DNA from: Simkaniaceae bacterium
GTDB lineage: Bacteria > Chlamydiota > Chlamydiia > Chlamydiales > JACRBE01
DNA: 45,011 nucleotides
Reading direction: 5' to 3'
Assembly (NCBI GenBank): GCA_021734805.1
Contig: JAIPIG010000017.1
Location: 1-45,011 of the forward strand
Below, one piece after another: positions 42,602 through 45,011 of the stretch. The translations under genes were made by a program, and so were the position numbers. Within the stretch, counting starts at the first letter, position 1. Every line of letters starts with the position of its first letter. The notes beneath the pieces were generated by a model. That model ran no database searches. It was not told the origin of the DNA and saw only the letters and a program-made list of their open reading frames with translations.

Positions 42602-43312
42602 ATGGTTCAAATTATAGAAAATCAAATGCGCTTAGCGCAGGAAAATATGGATTTGGATCAGAGGCTTCTTAAGGAAATTCGACCTGATTCAGACCCCATT
42701 TTGCACCTATATGAGTGGAAAAAGCCCTCGATGACCTATGGCTACTTTATTGATCCTGAAAATTATTTATATATAGATAAGGCCAAAGAGCTCGGGATTG
42801 ATTTGGGTCGACGGCCCACGGGGGGCGGCATGATTTTTCACATCTGGGATTTGGCTTTTGCCCTCATTATTCCCCAAGGTCATTTGGGATATTCCACACG
42901 GGTTTTGGATAATTATCGCTTTGTCAATCAAATAGTGACGGCTGCGGTTGAAAGCTTTTTAAAAAAAAGCCGGTTGTCGTTATTGCCTACGGATCCGAGC
43001 GATCCCCATTTACACGTTCAAAAATTTTGTATGGCTAAGCCGACGATCTATGATGTGATGCTCGATGGGAAAAAGGTGGCCGGAGCGGCTCAAAGGCGCA
43101 AGAGCCATGCATTTCTCCATCAAGGCAGTATTTCAATTGGCTATCCTCACATAGAACTTCTCCATCAAATCATTAAAAGCCCTGAAGTGATTGAGGCCAT
43201 GAAGCAAAATAGTTTTAGCCTTTTACCTGAAGGGTGGAGCGCTCGTGATTTGGCCGAGGCCAGATCTCTTTTAAAACAAGAATTGTCTACTAAAATAGTT
43301 GAATGTTGTTAG
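42602..43312 (+). CDS. lplA: Lipoate-protein ligase A family protein
   Basis: 236 aa, short like the LplA/LipM family members of Chlamydia. The conserved core GRRPTGGGMIFHIWDLAFAL (~70-88) and the lysine-containing GKKVAGAAQRRKSHAFLHQGSI (~159-180) match the biotin/lipoate ligase fold. It should attach lipoate or octanoate to lipoyl domains of 2-oxoacid dehydrogenases. The absence of the C-terminal LplA accessory domain means that ligase and octanoyltransferase cannot be told apart here. Divergent from clpC with a ~230-bp intergenic region that holds no other gene; proS follows 52 bp later. Confidence 0.82.
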   Translation: MVQIIENQMRLAQENMDLDQRLLKEIRPDSDPILHLYEWKKPSMTYGYFIDPENYLYIDKAKELGIDLGRRPTGGGMIFHIWDLAFALIIPQGHLGYSTRVLDNYRFVNQIVTAAVESFLKKSRLSLLPTDPSDPHLHVQKFCMAKPTIYDVMLDGKKVAGAAQRRKSHAFLHQGSISIGYPHIELLHQIIKSPEVIEAMKQNSFSLLPEGWSARDLAEARSLLKQELSTKIVECC

Positions 43313-43364
43313 CAATCTTGGCATAGTATATCTACACTTCTCTCCAAAAATAAAGGTTAAGACA

Positions 43365-44873
43365 ATGGCTCCTAAGACGGCAGTGACTCCAACGCGTAGC
43401 GAAAATTTTCCGGGATGGTACCAAGAAGCAATCAAACTTGCGGAGCTCGCCGAACACTCCCCGGTGCGCGGTTGTATGGTGATTAAGCCGTGGGGATATG
43501 CCATGTGGGAGCATATCCAAAGAGGGCTTGATGCTCGCTTTAAAGCGCTTGGGGTTCAAAATGCCTATTTCCCTCTCTTTATTCCCCTTAGCTATTTTGA
43601 AAAAGAAGCCGAGCATGTCGAAGGTTTTGCAAAAGAATGCGCTGTTGTGACGCATCACCGCCTTGAGCAAAATGGAGAAGGGAAGTTGATTCCCGCTTCG
43701 CCTTTGGAAGAGCCTCTGATCGTGCGCCCCACTTCTGAAATGATTATCGGTGAGATGTTTGCCAAATGGATTGAGTCTTATCGCGATCTGCCCCTTAAAA
43801 TTAATCAATGGGCCAATGTTGTCCGTTGGGAGATGCGCCCCCGTATTTTCTTGCGCACTGCCGAATTTTTGTGGCAGGAAGGGCATACGGCCTATGCAAC
43901 TAAAGATGAGGCAATGGAAGATGCGCGTAAAATGCTCGATCAATACGCGGAATTTTGTGAAGAGTCTTTAGCCCTGCCCGGGATTCGTGGGGAGAAGTCG
44001 GAAAATGAGCGCTTTCCCGGCGCTGACCATACCTATACTTTTGAGATGATGATGCAAGATCAAAAAGCTCTCCAAGCTTGTACTTCGCATTTTCTCGGTC
44101 AAAATTTTTCAAAAGCAGCAGGGATCAAATACTTATCGCAAGAAGGAAAAGAGGAACTGGCCTGGACCACTTCATGGGGATTTACAACGCGCATTATTGG
44201 TGCAATGATTATGGTGCATGGTGATGATGACGGTATTATTTTACCTCCCGCTATTGCCCCTTCCCATGTTGTGATTATTCCAATTATCCATAAGGAAGAG
44301 ACTAAAGAGACTATTTTAAACTATTGTGAAGAGCTGTCAAGGGACCTAAAAAAGATTGCATATAAAGATCGGGCGATTGACTCATATATTGACCAAAGGG
44401 ATCTGCGCGGTGGTGAAAAAATTTGGCACTGGATTAAAAAAGGTGTTCCGATCCGAATTGAAGTGGGAATGCGTGAAATTGAAGAGGGAAAACTCTGTGT
44501 GGCGCTCCGCACATTAGGACATAAAGACAAAAAATTTCTCTCTCGTGAAGAGGTGCTCTCTTCAGCCCATGATTTACTCGATGAGGTTCATCGCTCTCTT
44601 TATCATCGCGCCAAAGAACGGATAGAGACTCATATTACGCAGATTGAAGAGCGCGAGACTTTTTATCAGTTTTTTGCAGGTCAAGATGAGGAGGCTTCGG
44701 GTGGATTTGCTCGCGTTTTTTGGGCAGGCGATACTCTTTTGGAAGAAAAGATCAAACAAGATCTGAACGTGACGATCCGTTGTATTCCTTTTGATGGACA
44801 AGATAAAGAGGGTATTTGCCCCTTTACCGGGAAAACAAGCCATCTCCAAGTCATTTTTGCTAAGTCTTACTAA
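43365..44873 (+). CDS. proS: Prolyl-tRNA synthetase, archaeal/eukaryotic (type 3) form
   Basis: 502 aa from ATG 43365; the upstream in-frame extension overlaps lplA and is not conserved-looking. It charges tRNA-Pro. Class II motifs are visible: motif 1 (VRGCMVIKPWGYAMWEHIQ), motif 2 with the preceding RPTSEM (VRWEMRPRIFLRTAEFLWQEGHTA), and motif 3 (TSWGFTTRIIGAMIMVHGDD). The lack of the ~180-residue editing insertion, the extended C-terminal region (from ~390, KDRAIDSYIDQRDLRGG) and the C-terminal Cys-containing domain mark the archaeal/eukaryotic-like form rather than the ~580-aa bacterial one. It follows lplA. Confidence 0.93.
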   Translation: MAPKTAVTPTRSENFPGWYQEAIKLAELAEHSPVRGCMVIKPWGYAMWEHIQRGLDARFKALGVQNAYFPLFIPLSYFEKEAEHVEGFAKECAVVTHHRLEQNGEGKLIPASPLEEPLIVRPTSEMIIGEMFAKWIESYRDLPLKINQWANVVRWEMRPRIFLRTAEFLWQEGHTAYATKDEAMEDARKMLDQYAEFCEESLALPGIRGEKSENERFPGADHTYTFEMMMQDQKALQACTSHFLGQNFSKAAGIKYLSQEGKEELAWTTSWGFTTRIIGAMIMVHGDDDGIILPPAIAPSHVVIIPIIHKEETKETILNYCEELSRDLKKIAYKDRAIDSYIDQRDLRGGEKIWHWIKKGVPIRIEVGMREIEEGKLCVALRTLGHKDKKFLSREEVLSSAHDLLDEVHRSLYHRAKERIETHITQIEERETFYQFFAGQDEEASGGFARVFWAGDTLLEEKIKQDLNVTIRCIPFDGQDKEGICPFTGKTSHLQVIFAKSY

Positions 44874-44931
44874 ACCCGCATTTCTCACGCTTTCTCGGTG
44901 AATCTGTGCAGTCTGTCACGTCATCTTCGTC

Positions 44932-44980
44932 CTTCCCGGGGCTCGTCTTGTCTATTTGACAATGTTCTCGCCCCGGGAAG
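44932..44980. repeat. GC-rich inverted repeat with nested hairpin
   Basis: CTTCCCGGGGC (44932-44942) and GCCCCGGGAAG (44970-44980) are perfect inverted repeats. Inside the 27-nt spacer, TTGTC and GACAA (44948-44962) form a second small hairpin. It begins ~58 bp after proS and lacks a T-run, so it is not a standard terminator; it looks like a dispersed palindromic element. Positions 44874-45011 contain no gene that I can see. Confidence 0.6.
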
Positions 44981-45011
44981 ACCAAATCTGACGCACCATC
45001 CTGCTCACCTT

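Noticed and set aside
42580-42620. tRNA-like T-loop string GGTTCAAATT near the lplA start
   Set aside because: No cloverleaf can be drawn around it and it falls on the lplA start codon; no tRNA gene was found in the window.
43332-43943. 203-aa minus-strand ORF opposite proS
   Set aside because: Shadow of proS; the proS frame holds all class II synthetase motifs.
1-45011. CRISPR array
   Set aside because: No regularly spaced direct repeats were seen; the repeats present are dispersed palindromes.

Overview
The window comes from the chromosome of a Chlamydiota bacterium, most likely a member of the amoeba- or protist-associated (Parachlamydia/Waddlia/Simkania-like) families rather than Chlamydiaceae. 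Conserved blocks match chlamydial gene order as I recall it: rnc-radA-hemC, accD-dut-ptsN1-ptsN2 (the PtsN2 with an N-terminal helix-turn-helix), dapL followed by a CT391-like gene, tkt-hemE-...-hemY, and clpC next to lplA. Between them lie host-interaction candidates, repeats and an oxygen-dependent hemF, which are typical of the larger environmental chlamydial genomes. I do not assign a genus.

Layout. Positions 1-12.6 kb are an accessory island. It has a minus-strand gene cut by the left edge, a decayed tandem copy of a gene end, a 292-aa unknown gene, a short ORF that may be the frameshifted start of the next gene, a ~2170-aa ankyrin-repeat protein, a 233-aa unknown gene and an 1148-aa SecA-like motor ATPase interrupted in frame by a small palindromic element. 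Positions 12.6-15.2 kb hold an AAA-ATPase-like/PD-(D/E)XK protein, and a small exported protein flanked by copies of a palindromic repeat. Positions 15.2-20.4 kb hold transketolase and three haem genes (hemE, hemF, hemY). Positions 20.5-24.2 kb hold three unknown proteins, two of them clear paralogues, plus a small exported protein. Positions 24.2-26.4 kb are a tandem pair of MFS-like transporters. Positions 26.4-29.5 kb (minus strand) hold a 2-oxoamine-synthase-like protein lacking its PLP lysine, a chlamydial conserved protein and dapL. Positions 29.6-35.7 kb are a plus-strand housekeeping series: rnc, radA, hemC, hemD, accD, dut, ptsN1, ptsN2. Positions 35.8-39.4 kb hold unknown proteins and an MFS transporter. 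The 39.45-39.83 kb gap carries a 190-bp palindromic element with a nested perfect hairpin, then the 3' end (domains V-VI) of a group II intron. The window closes with clpC (minus), lplA and proS.

How the genes fit together. hemC, hemD, hemE, hemF and hemY cover tetrapyrrole synthesis from porphobilinogen to protoporphyrin IX. dapL supplies meso-diaminopimelate, accD fatty-acid synthesis, and ptsN1/ptsN2 a regulatory phosphotransfer branch. The most interesting accessory unit is the giant ankyrin protein beside a 233-aa protein and a SecA-like motor with a long non-SecA N-terminus. I found no tRNA, rRNA or CRISPR array. All family assignments come from reading motifs by eye; no database search was run.
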